Below are positions 52,485-63,300 of a DNA stretch of 64,000 nucleotides, piece after piece; position 1 is the first letter of the stretch; each line of letters begins with the position of its first letter. The notes below the pieces were generated by a model that saw nothing but the letters and a program-made list of their open reading frames with translations, did no database searches and was not told the DNA's origin. The translations under genes and the position numbers were made by a program. The stretch is from Sandaracinus sp964481145. Its GTDB lineage: Bacteria; Myxococcota_A; Polyangia; Polyangiales; Sandaracinaceae. The stretch covers positions 62,001 to 126,000 of the forward strand of contig CAYZTA010000010.1 of NCBI GenBank assembly GCA_964481145.1, read 5' to 3'.

Positions 52485-53549
52485 ATGAACGTCCTCGTCA
52501 CCGGCGGCGCCGGATTCATCGGTTCGAACTTTCTCAATCTGCTCGTGCCACGATGGCCACAGCACCGCTTCGTCAACGCGGACGCGTTGACGTACGCGGC
52601 CAACCTGCAAAGCCTCGAGCCGATTCATGGATGTCCAAACTACGTGATGGAGCGAATCGACATCGCCGACCCTGCGGCCGTCGAGACGCTCTTCGCGAAA
52701 CACACGCCAGATATCGTTGTTCATTTCGCAGCCGAGAGTCATGTCGACCGCAGCATTCTAGGCCCCCGCGACTTCGTTCGGACGAACATCGAAGGCACTT
52801 TCCACCTGCTCGAAGCGGCGCGCAAACATTGGGGCGCCAGCAAAACCACGCGAGCCCGCGAAGGGACCCTCTTTCATCACGTCTCCACGGACGAAGTGTA
52901 TGGGTCATTGGGCGAAGATGGGCTCTTCACGGAGGAGACACGCTACGATCCATCCTCGCCCTACTCTGCGAGCAAAGCGTCGAGCGATCACTTGGTGCGC
53001 GCCTACTCGAGGACGTACGGCCTGCCCGTCAAAATCACGAATTGTTCGAACAATTATGGGCCAAGGCAGTTCCCCGAGAAGCTCATTCCTCTCATGATCA
53101 TGCACATGATCGAACAGAAGCCGCTGCCCATCTATGGCAAGGGCGTGAATGTGCGCGACTGGCTCTATGTCGACGATCATTGCGAAGCAATTTGGGCTGT
53201 GATCGAACGAGGAAACGTCGGTGAGACGTACAACGTCGGCGGAAACAGCGAGAGGAAAAACATCGACGTCGTGGATACGCTCTGCCGGCTCGTCGCAGAG
53301 GAAACAGGGGCCCGTGAGGACGAGCTTCTCGGGCTCAAAACGTACGTGACCGATCGCCCAGGACACGATCTGCGATACGCGATCGATGCGACGAAAATCA
53401 GAAAAGAATGCGGCTGGGAGCCCCGTGAAACGTTCGAGAGCGGCATGCGCAAGACCGTGCGCTGGTATCTCGAAAACCGCGCGTGGGTGGATGCCGTGAG
53501 AAGCGGCGATTACCGGAAGTGGATGGACACGAATTACGGGAGGCGCTGA
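52485..53549 (+). CDS. rfbB: dTDP-glucose 4,6-dehydratase
   Basis: 354 aa. The Rossmann loop is MNVLVTGGAGFIGSNFLNLL. The extended-SDR motif SSPYSASKASSDHLVRAY includes YxxxK, and HVSTDEVYGSLGEDG carries the catalytic TDE. It makes dTDP-4-keto-6-deoxyglucose. The start at 52485 is set by family alignment; the frame continues open upstream. It is the first gene of a complete rhamnose operon. Confidence 0.95.
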   Translation: MNVLVTGGAGFIGSNFLNLLVPRWPQHRFVNADALTYAANLQSLEPIHGCPNYVMERIDIADPAAVETLFAKHTPDIVVHFAAESHVDRSILGPRDFVRTNIEGTFHLLEAARKHWGASKTTRAREGTLFHHVSTDEVYGSLGEDGLFTEETRYDPSSPYSASKASSDHLVRAYSRTYGLPVKITNCSNNYGPRQFPEKLIPLMIMHMIEQKPLPIYGKGVNVRDWLYVDDHCEAIWAVIERGNVGETYNVGGNSERKNIDVVDTLCRLVAEETGAREDELLGLKTYVTDRPGHDLRYAIDATKIRKECGWEPRETFESGMRKTVRWYLENRAWVDAVRSGDYRKWMDTNYGRR

Positions 53550-53554
53550 AGAAC

Positions 53555-54442
53555 ATGGCAATCCAAAAGGGAATCATCCTCGCGGGCGGCAGCGGCACAC
53601 GACTTTGGCCATTGACCAAATCGGTGAGCAAACAGCTCATGGCCATCTACGACAAGCCGATGGTCTACTATCCGCTGACCACGCTCATGCTTTCGGGCAT
53701 CAGCGATGTGCTCGTGATCACGACTCCCCACGAACAAGCGCTGTTTCAACAGCTCTTGGGAGACGGATCGCAATGGGGCATGTCGATCCGTTATGCGATG
53801 CAGCCCAAACCCGATGGGCTCGCCCAAGCCTTCTTGATCGGGAAAGAATTCATCGATGGCAAGCCCTGCGCGCTCGTCCTTGGAGACAACATCTTCTATG
53901 GACACGGCCTCCAGGGGCTCTTGGAGGATGCGGCGCGGCGCACGCATGGCGCCACGGTGTTCGGCTATTACGTAAAGAATCCACAGGCCTATGGGGTCGC
54001 GGAATTCGATGCCGAGGGGACCGTCATTGGCCTCGAAGAGAAACCGGAGAAGCCGCGCTCCAACTATGCCGTGGCCGGCCTCTATTTCTACGACGAACAT
54101 GTGGTCGAACTCGCCGAGAAGCTGAAGCCCAGTCGTCGCGGAGAGCTCGAGATCACCGATCTCAATCGACTTTATCTCGAGCGACAAGCCTTGCGTCTCG
54201 AGAAATTCGGCCGTGGTGTGGCGTGGCTCGATACGGGAACGCCCGAAGCGCTGCTGCAGGCGGCAAATTTCATTCAAACGATCCAACAACGACAGGGACT
54301 TCAGGTGGCGTGCCCCGAAGAGGTCGCCTTCCGCAAAGGATGGATCGATCGTGGACAGCTCGAAGCGTTGGGCCACACGCTCGCGAAAACCGAATACGGC
54401 CAGTATTTGATCGCCATCGCCAACGATGGCCCTTCGCGCTGA
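53555..54442 (+). CDS. rfbA: Glucose-1-phosphate thymidylyltransferase
   Basis: 295 aa, the normal length. The nucleotide site is KGIILAGGSGTRLWPLTKSV and KQLMAIYDKPMVYYPLTTLM; the metal Asp is in ALVLGDNIFYGHGL. It makes dTDP-glucose. It begins five bases after rfbB. Confidence 0.96.
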   Translation: MAIQKGIILAGGSGTRLWPLTKSVSKQLMAIYDKPMVYYPLTTLMLSGISDVLVITTPHEQALFQQLLGDGSQWGMSIRYAMQPKPDGLAQAFLIGKEFIDGKPCALVLGDNIFYGHGLQGLLEDAARRTHGATVFGYYVKNPQAYGVAEFDAEGTVIGLEEKPEKPRSNYAVAGLYFYDEHVVELAEKLKPSRRGELEITDLNRLYLERQALRLEKFGRGVAWLDTGTPEALLQAANFIQTIQQRQGLQVACPEEVAFRKGWIDRGQLEALGHTLAKTEYGQYLIAIANDGPSR

Positions 54443-54453
54443 CGAGCCGTTCG

Positions 54454-55011
54454 ATGAATATCATTGAAACGCGCCTCACTGGCGTCCTCTTGATCGAGCC
54501 CAAAGTCTTTGGCGATTCGCGAGGTTTTTTTCTCGAGACGTTCGCTGAGGCGCGTTACGAGCGAGCAGGGATTCGAGGCCCCTTCGTTCAGGACAACATG
54601 TCCAAGAGCGCCCGAGGCATTCTGCGCGGTCTGCATCTGCAGAACCCTCAGATGCAGGGCAAGCTCGTGTGGGTCGTCCAAGGCTCGGTGCTCGACGTGG
54701 CGGTCGATGTGCGGGTGGGTTCTCCCACCTTCGGTCAGTCCGTTGCCGAAGAGTTGAGCGAAGAGAACAAGCGACAGCTCTGGATTCCGCCGGGTTTTGC
54801 TCACGGTTTTTGTGTCACGAGCGAGAACGCAGTCTTCGTCTACAAGTGCACGGATTATTACGCGCCCGAAAAAGAGGTCGGTGTGGCCTGGGATGATCCG
54901 GATCTCGGGATTCCGTGGCCCATCCGTGAGCCCATGATCTCGGCGAAGGATCGCGCGCATCCTCGCCTCAAAGACATCGATCCCGCGCGGCTCCCGAGGT
55001 ATGCGACGTGA
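54454..55011 (+). CDS. rfbC: dTDP-4-dehydrorhamnose 3,5-epimerase
   Basis: 185 aa, cupin fold. Typical segments are EPKVFGDSRGFFLETFAEAR, GILRGLHLQNPQMQGKLVWV (catalytic His), PPGFAHGFCVTSENAVFVYK (Tyr/His). It overlaps the rfbD start by GTGA. Confidence 0.95.
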   Translation: MNIIETRLTGVLLIEPKVFGDSRGFFLETFAEARYERAGIRGPFVQDNMSKSARGILRGLHLQNPQMQGKLVWVVQGSVLDVAVDVRVGSPTFGQSVAEELSEENKRQLWIPPGFAHGFCVTSENAVFVYKCTDYYAPEKEVGVAWDDPDLGIPWPIREPMISAKDRAHPRLKDIDPARLPRYAT

Positions 55012-55835
55012 CCACCCTGCTCATCTCTCCGGACGGAATGCTGGGCCGCGCCTTCGCGAGCGCGCTCCATGGTGAATTCACGGGCGTGACGTACCCCACA
55101 ATCGACCTGACGAAAGAAGAGACGATCGCTCGTCACCTCACGAAAGGGATCACGCGGGTCATCAACTGCTCGGCGTATACCGACGTCGATGGAGCCGAAC
55201 GAGACGAAGCGCTCGCGACTCTGATCAACGGGACCGGAGTGGGTTTGCTTGCCAAGCGTTGCCGGGAGATCGGCGCGACGCTCGTTCATTTTGGCACTGA
55301 CTACGTCTTCGATGGCGAAGCGAAGAGCCCCTACCCTCCAGACGCAAAGCGAGCACCGGAGGGCGCGTACGGACGCAGCAAAGCGCGCGGCGAGGAGCTG
55401 CTCTTCGAGAGCGGCGCGCGCTATCTCTACGTCCGAACGAGCTGGCTCTATGCGCCCTGGGCCAAGAACTTCGTGCGCACCATCGCGGGCCTCGCGAAAC
55501 AAAAGGACAGCTTGAAAGTCGTCGCCGATCAACGGGGCCGGCCGACCAGCGCAGAGCACCTCGCGCGCACTGCGCTCGCGCTCGCGGACCGCGGGTGCGA
55601 GGGAGTATTTCACGTGACCGACGGCGAAGAGTGCTCGTGGTACGAGTTCGCGCACGAGATCGTACGCCTCACGGGTGCACCTTGCGCGGTCGAGCCCTGC
55701 ACGACCGCAGAGTTCCCAAGGCCTGCCAAGCGACCCGCATACAGCGTCCTCGATCTCTCACGCACCGAAGCCGTGCTCGGACCCATGCCGAGTTGGAAGG
55801 AGAACCTCGCCGATGTCATGGCTCGTCTCGAGTGA
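55008..55835 (+). CDS. rfbD: dTDP-4-dehydrorhamnose reductase
   Basis: 275 aa. The start is GTG 55008. Family segments are INCSAYTDVDGAERDEALAT, HFGTDYVFDGEAKSPYPPDA, and YGRSKARGEELLFESG (YxxxK). It makes dTDP-L-rhamnose. It closes the rfbBACD operon and converges on the GT4 gene. Confidence 0.95.
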   Translation: MTTLLISPDGMLGRAFASALHGEFTGVTYPTIDLTKEETIARHLTKGITRVINCSAYTDVDGAERDEALATLINGTGVGLLAKRCREIGATLVHFGTDYVFDGEAKSPYPPDAKRAPEGAYGRSKARGEELLFESGARYLYVRTSWLYAPWAKNFVRTIAGLAKQKDSLKVVADQRGRPTSAEHLARTALALADRGCEGVFHVTDGEECSWYEFAHEIVRLTGAPCAVEPCTTAEFPRPAKRPAYSVLDLSRTEAVLGPMPSWKENLADVMARLE

Positions 55836-55854
55836 TCGCTCTGCGATCGAGTGA

Positions 55855-57114
55855 TTACTCCGCGACAGCGATTTCGGGCGCGTCTGCGGGGGGATCGAGG
55901 TGTTCGGCATCGGGCGCGCGGCCTTCGAGGAGCGCCTTGAGGCGTTGTGCCGAGACGCGTACGTCGTGCATGGCGAGGACCCGACGGCGGCCTTCTTCGC
56001 CCATTCGCGTCAAGGTCTTCACGTCGGTGGCGAGACATTCGCGGAGCGCCCGCTCGATCCCGTCGATGCTCCCGGCAGGGATCAACCATCCGCACTCGCC
56101 CGGGCCCACGAGCTCGGGAATCCCGGCCACGTACGTGCTGATCACGGGACGCCCGAGCGCCAGCGCTTCCATGATGACCACCGGCAGGCCTTCGGCAAAG
56201 CTCGGGAGCACCATCGCGCGCGCCGCGGTGAGCTCTTGACGAACCACGTCACCCGATGCCCATCCGGTGATCCGCACGTTTCGTTCGATGCCTCGCTCGC
56301 GGATCACCCGTTCGATTTCGCTTCGCAGCTCGCCGTCCCCCACCAACACGAGCTCGATGGGGATTCCCGCTTCGGCGATACGCGCCACGGCCTCGATCAG
56401 AAGGACTTGACCCTTTTGCTCATTCAGCCGTCCGACACACACGAGCCGGGGCACATCGGGGACCGGTGTCGGCGGGCGCTCGAAGAACGTTCGATCGAGC
56501 CCACACCGCACGATGTGCACTTTGCTCCAGTTCTTCGCGCCCACACGTCGAAAGAGTTGGCTCTTTCCAAAGCTAGAGATCGCCGCCACGAAACGCGCTG
56601 CTTCAATCTTCTCGCCGAGTCGGATGGCTTCGGGCTTATCGAACTCCTCCGGACCATGCGCTGTAAACGAAAACTCGGGGCCACCGAGATCTCGTGCGAG
56701 CATCGCGACCGTCGCTGAATTCGTTCCGAAATGTGCATGAAGATGCTCGATTTTTCCTTCTTCGAGCCAATCCACCAGCACACACGCCTCGGCGAGATAT
56801 GCACCGTGATACAAAAGTCCGCGATCCGACCGCAACCCCAGTGAAAGGGCGCGCTTGGCTGCTTTGGCGAAACGCGCAGGGCGCTTGGTGGCAGCCCGCG
56901 CAAGCCCACCCAGCAAGCCTCGCAGGCCCTCATCGAGGATGACGTGCGTTCGTTCGCCTTCGCGCACATCCTCGGGATCTTCGAATTTTCCTTTGACGCG
57001 GCGCAGGCTGAACCGCTCCACCTCGACGCCGAGCTCTTCGAGGGCGTGGATCTCGCGCCTCACGAAGGTGTGGCTAATCGCCGGATATTGATTGATGAGG
57101 TACGCAACTTTCAT
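55855..57114 (-). CDS. GT4-type glycosyltransferase (WcaL-like)
   Basis: 419 aa. It opens VAYLINQYPAISHTFVRREI, as colanic-acid WcaL-type enzymes do. The donor site is LVCVGRLNEQKGQVLLIEAV and VLPSFAEGLPVVIMEALALG RPVIS (E-x7-E). Position next to the rhamnose genes makes dTDP-rhamnose a possible donor, but this is inference. It is divergent from the PKS. Confidence 0.88.
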   Translation of the reverse strand: MKVAYLINQYPAISHTFVRREIHALEELGVEVERFSLRRVKGKFEDPEDVREGERTHVILDEGLRGLLGGLARAATKRPARFAKAAKRALSLGLRSDRGLLYHGAYLAEACVLVDWLEEGKIEHLHAHFGTNSATVAMLARDLGGPEFSFTAHGPEEFDKPEAIRLGEKIEAARFVAAISSFGKSQLFRRVGAKNWSKVHIVRCGLDRTFFERPPTPVPDVPRLVCVGRLNEQKGQVLLIEAVARIAEAGIPIELVLVGDGELRSEIERVIRERGIERNVRITGWASGDVVRQELTAARAMVLPSFAEGLPVVIMEALALGRPVISTYVAGIPELVGPGECGWLIPAGSIDGIERALRECLATDVKTLTRMGEEGRRRVLAMHDVRVSAQRLKALLEGRAPDAEHLDPPADAPEIAVAE

Positions 57115-57396
57115 CGAGGGCTCCGAACGAGAGTTTTAGCGCGGATCGAACACCCATCACACACGCCGGTCGATGGAGGATATCCTGTACACGAATAAGG
57201 ACGCGAGACTTCCCTTCGTTGTGACGAGGTAGATCGGAACAATGAAACCGCACTCGGGATGGATGGCATGGTGCTGCAATCTAACGCGTGGCGCCTTTGC
57301 CGATTGCGATTTCGAGACCTCTAGGGCAACTTCCCAAAGCCGCTCAACACGCGCGCGCCCTACGGCGTGAGGCACGGAAACACGGACACGCGAACT

Positions 57397-60300
57397 ATGT
57401 CGGATCAGCAGGCCAGGTCGGTTCGAGAGGCCACAAACGAATCCATCGAAATCGACGCGAACGCCATCGCCATCGTCGGGATCGCGAGCCGGGTGCCGGG
57501 CGCGAGGAACATCGACGAATATTGGCGCAATCTCAAGAACGGTGTGGAGTCGATCCGTCACTACAAAGACGAAGAACTCCTCGCGAATGGAGAGCTCCCG
57601 GAGAACCTCCGCAAGAAAAACTATGTCCGGACGGGCGCCCCGCTCGATGGGATGGAGATGTTCGACGGCGAGTTCTTCGGGTTCAGCCCCAAAGAATCGG
57701 CGATCATGGATCCTCAACATCGCCAATTCCTCGAAACCGCTTGGGAGGCGATGGAAAACGCAGGACATCCTCCCGAAAAGCAGGAGGGTCCGGTCGGTGT
57801 ATGGGCGGGGTGTGGGCCCGGCTTTTATTTCACCTTCAATCTCTGCACGAACCCCGAGCTCGTTCGAGACGTGGGTCTTTTTCTTTTGCGTCACACCGGG
57901 AACGACAAAGACTTCTTGCCGACGCGCGTCTCGTACCTCTTCGACTTGCATGGTCCAAGCATCTCGGTGCAAACCGCGTGCAGTTCGTCGATGACGGCGA
58001 TCCATCTCGCGTGCCAGTCGCTCTTGGCACGCGAGGTCGACATGGCCCTCGCCGGCGGCGTGACCGTCGAGATCCCTCACCGTCGCGGCTACCTTTATCA
58101 CGAAGGGGAAGTGCTCTCGCCCGACGGTCATTGCCATGCCTTCGATCATCGTGCGCAGGGCACCGTGTTCGGGAGTGGAGCGGGAGTCGTCGTGCTGCGG
58201 AGGCTCGAAGATGCACTCCAAGATGGCGACCACATCTGGGCAGTGATTCGAGGCAGCGCCGTCAACAACGACGGCTCCACCAAGGTGAACTACCTCGCGC
58301 CGAGCGTCGATGGTCAAGCTCGATGCATGGTCGAAGCCTATGGCATCGCCGACGTGCCGCCAGACACGATCGACTACATCGAGTGCCACGGCACCGGAAC
58401 GTACCTCGGAGATCCCATCGAAATCGCAGCGCTCACTCAAGCGTTCCGGGAGAGCACGAAGAAGGTGGGGTTCTGTCGCATCGGATCGGTGAAATCGAAT
58501 ATCGGTCATCTCGACAATGCGGCGGGCGTCGCGAGCGTCATCAAAGCCGCGCTCGCGCTCCATCACAAGCAGATGCCGCCGAGCCTCAACTACGAGAAGC
58601 CGAATCCCACGATCGACTTCGCGACGAGCCCCTTTGTCGTCAACGATCGTTTGCGCGATTGGACGCGTGGGGATCATCCGCGGCGCGCGGCCGTCAACTC
58701 CCTCGGCGTGGGTGGAACCAATGCGCATCTCGTGCTCGAAGAGGCCCCCGAACCGCTCGCACCCGCGCCGAGCACGCGCGCCTTTCAACTGATCACGTTG
58801 AGCGCCAAGAACAACGCCGCCTTGGAAGACAACGCCAAGCGGCTCGCCGCCCATCTCGAAGCGCGCGCCGATCAGAGCCTCGCCGACATCGCGTGGACGC
58901 TCCATGTCGGTCGTCGCGAGTTCGATCGCCGTCGCGGCGTCGTGGCACGCGACCACGCCGAGGCCGTGAAGCTTCTTCGTGAACAAGATCCCCGACGCGT
59001 ATTCAGCGATTCGCGCGCGGCCAAAGCCTCAATCGTCTTCGCATTTCCAGGTGGTGGTGCGCAGTACGCTCGCATGGCGGTCGGCCTCTACGACGCCGAA
59101 CCTGTCTTTCGACAGCACATGGATCGCGGGCTCGAGCTTTTGAAGAACCGACATGGGATCGATCTGCGACCGATGCTCTTCTGTGCATCCGACGACATCG
59201 CGCAAGCCAGCGAAGAGCTCGAGCCGATGCCGCATCAATTGCCGGCGATTTTCATCGTGGAATACGCGCTCGCGCAGCTCTGGAAGAGCTGGGGGGTCGA
59301 GCCCGCAGCGCTCATCGGCCATAGCCTCGGCGAAAACACGGCGGCTTGCATCGCGGGCGTGATGAGCTTCGAAGATGCGCTGGGGCTCGTGACCTTGCGA
59401 GGCAAGCTCTTTGCGAAGGTGTCGGGTGGAGCGATGACGAGCGTGAATCTCACGCGCGCCGAGCTCGAGCCCCTCCTTCCGAGCGGCATCGATATCGCCG
59501 TGATCAACGTGCCGGACGTCACCGTCGTATCGGGGCCGGTCGCTTCGATCGAAGCGCTCGAGGCCATGCTCGCCGAGCGCGAGATCGAAGCCAAGCGGCT
59601 CGCGATTCCCGTGGCGGCGCACTCGCACATGCTCGAGCCCATCCTCGGCGAGTTCCGCACGTATTTGCGTTCGATCAAGCTCGGCAAGCCGAAGATCCCG
59701 TTCCTCTCGAATGGCACGGGTGCCTGGATCTCCGACGCGCAGGCCACCGATCCCGAATATTGGGTGCGGCACCTCCGTGGAACGGTGGATTTCGCGGCAT
59801 GTCTATCGACGCTCTTCGCCGAGCGCGCGCCTTCTGCGCCTTCGGGTTTCGCGACGCCTATCGTGATCGAAGTCGGTCCGGGACGAACGCTCGGCTCACT
59901 GACGCGACAGCATCCAGCCGGCGGTCCACAAGCGCATGTGATCGCATCGCTCCGACACAAAGACGAAATCGTCGATGATGCGATCTTCTTCCTGACGCAG
60001 GTCGGTCGTGTGTGGGCAGCCGGCGGCAACATCGATTGGGAACGCGTTTGGCCGGGTGAAGCGCGGCGACGCGTGCCGCTCCCGACGTATGCGTTTCAAC
60101 ATCAACCCTTCTTCATTCATCCCGGCAAAGTGCACATCCTCGAAGAGGATTTCACGGAGCTCTCCAAGCTGAATGACATCGAACAATGGGGCTGGCAGCC
60201 GGTTTGGCGTCCGCGATTGGCTCCGCCGGCGGATTCAGCGAAGCCTCACACGTGGCTTCTTTTCATGGACGCAGCGGGCCTCGGCAGACGACTCCGAGAG

Positions 60301-63300
60301 CGGCTCGTATCGAAGGGGCATACCGTCATCTCGGTGTGGGAAGGCGATGCGTACGTTCAGCGCAGCGACATCGAATATTCTCTCGCCCCCGAACGTGGGC
60401 GCGAAGGATATGTCGCGCTGCTCACGGATCTCTTGAAGTCGGGCCATTCACCCACACGCGTCGCCCATTTCTGGATGGTCACGACGGATGAGTCGTATCG
60501 ACCGGGATCGAGCTTCTTTCATCGCAACCAGGAACGAGGCTTCTACTCTCTCTTCTTTTTGGCACAGGCCATCGCCGACGAAGGCCTTACACCTCCGATC
60601 CACATCACGGCCGTCACCAATGGCATGACGCAGGTCGAAGGAGAGCCTCTCCCTTATCCAGAAAAGTCGACGCTGATCGGCCCCATCAAAGTGATCCCAC
60701 GCGAGATGCCGGGGATCACTTGCAGTGCGATCGATGTTCGTCTCCCCGAGACGAACACGCGGCTCTTCGGCGGCAATTTTTTCAACGCGCTCATCGATCC
60801 CTTCGCAGGAAGGAAAGCCGCGCAGGACGAGCTCGACGCCATCTCCGCTCGACTCGAAACCGAAATGCTCGCACCGCCCCAGAACGCCGTGGTCGCGTTC
60901 CGCGGGCCTCATCGTTACGAAGAGAATCTCGAACCCCAGCACCTCATCCCAGTCAATCCCGATGTCGCTGCGCGGGTGCGTGATGGCTCGGTCGTCATCA
61001 TCACCGGTGGCCTCGGTGGACTCGGCCTGCTCTTCGCCGAACACCTGGCGCAGACTCGTCGAGCGAAGCTCATCCTCGTCGGTCGTACCGAGCTACCACC
61101 CGCGAACGAATGGGATGCCTATGTTCGTGCGTTCGGCCCAAACGACAAGACGAGCCAACGCATCGCGAAGATTCGCGCACTCGAGAGCATGGGCGCCACC
61201 GTCACGCTCGAATTCGCGGATGTCACCATCGAAAGCGAGCTGCGTGATGTCGTGCTCCGCACCAAGCATCGGTATGGCCGCATCGATGGTGTGATCCACA
61301 CCGCAGGCGTCGTGAAGGACGCGCTCATCAGCCAAAAAACGCAGGGCGATTGCGAAGACGTCTTCACCCCCAAAATCCACGGCACGCTCGTGCTCGATCG
61401 GGTGCTTGCGGCAGAGCATCTCGATTTCTTCGTCTTGTTCTCGTCGACTTCGTGCGTGATCGGTGCGGCGGGTCAGGTCGATTACGTTGCCGCCAACACC
61501 TTCTTGAACGCCTTCGCTCAGAGTCGAAGAGAGCGTGGCATCCCAGTGACCGCCGTGGGCTGGGGAATCTGGAATCACGTAGGCATGGCGCATGATGCAC
61601 TCGCGACCAGAGGCCACACGACGCAGGGTGAGTTGCTCGCCGAAGCCCATACGCCAATGCTCGACGCGCACATCCGAGAGGCGAGTGCTCCCGGTGATGT
61701 GGGTCGGGTCGCCATGGTGGCGCGATGGCATCAATCAACCCATTGGTTCCTCGACGAACATCGAACGCGCGCAGGGCAAGCACTCATTCCAGGGACGGGC
61801 TATCTCGAGCTCGCGCGCCAAGCGCTCGCCGAACAGGGCGAAACGATGCCTTTCGAGATCGAAGACCTCTTCTTCATCCGCCCTCTCGCGGTCGGCGATG
61901 AAGAGACGAAAGAAGTCCGTGTTCGACTCGAACCCACGCCGACCGGATATTCATTCGAAGTGCGGAGCCGCACCGACTTGGATGGACGCATCGGTTGGGA
62001 GCTTCATGCCCAAGCGAACCTGTTGCTCACGTCGATGGACGCCCCCAAGACGCTACCGATCGAAGCGATCGAAGCGCGTTGTGATTTGCGAAGGCTCGCG
62101 GACCCAAGTGGCATCCGAACGCCGCAGGAAGCGTTCTTGCGCTTTGGGCCGCGATGGCGCGTCCTACACGAGATCCGTTTTGGTCAAAAAGAGGCCATCG
62201 CCGATCTCGCGCTCGATCCGCGCTTCGCCTCGGATCTCGACGAACACCTCCTGCACCCGGCATTGCTCGATCTTGCGACCGGATTCGCGATGGATTTGAT
62301 CCCTGACTACGACGGGAAGACGCTCTGGGTTCCCATTCAATACGAGAGCGTGCGTGTCTTCGGCGGGCTTACACCGAGAGTTCGTAGCTGGGTGAAGTGG
62401 GCCGGTGATGAAAGCGCCGCATCGGAGATCGCTAGCTTCGATGTCGTGGTCTCCGATCCCGAGGGTCGCGTGCTCCTCGAGGTGAAGCGCTTCTCGATCA
62501 AGCGCACCGCGGGAACTGGCGAATTCGTCAATGCAGGGCGACCGACTCCGAGCGAAGTCGAGCTCGAACCCGAAATGAATCGAGAGCTCTCACCTGCCGA
62601 AGCGCAGCTCGCGAAGAACCTCGAGCGCGGCATCCTTCCTCAGGAAGGCGTCGATGCGTTCGATCGTGTGCTCGAAGGGCTCTCACAAGCGCGCATCTTC
62701 GTGAGCTCGATGGATCTCGACAAGCTCGTCAAACAAGCGGAGCGCAGCGCCACGACCGAAAGCGCCAGCGGCTCGAGTGCGTCGAAATTCGCGCGCCCGA
62801 ACCTCGACACGGATTACGTCGAAGCGCGTGACGACGTGGAACGAACGCTCGTCGGATACTTCCAAGATCTCCTTGGTGTGGAGATGGTCGGAGTGCGCGA
62901 CTCGTTCTTCGATCTCGGAGGCCATTCACTCATTGCGGTGCGCCTCTTCGCGAAGATCAAAAAGACATACACAGTTGACTTTCCGATCTCGGTCCTCTTC
63001 GAGGCGCCGAGCATCGAGCGAATTGCCGATCGCATCCGCGAGCGCATCGGAACACCGAGCACCGATTCGAGTGCAGCTGGGGCTCCAAAGCGAAGCGCGC
63101 CCGACAAGCCTCGCACACGCTACACGCATCTGGTTGGAATGCATCCGCGCGCCGAAGAACTCGATGAAAAGCGTCCAAAGGCGCCATTTTTCATCGTGGC
63201 CGGCATGTTCGGCAACGTGCTCAACCTGCGCCATCTCGCGCATCTCATCGGCACCGATCGTCGCTTCTATGGTCTCCAAGCCCTCGGTCTTTACGGCGAC

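Noticed and set aside
57157..58986. A 609-codon open frame antisense to the start of the PKS
   Set aside because: The plus strand holds clear KS motifs. The antisense product has no recognisable domain and arises from high GC codon bias.
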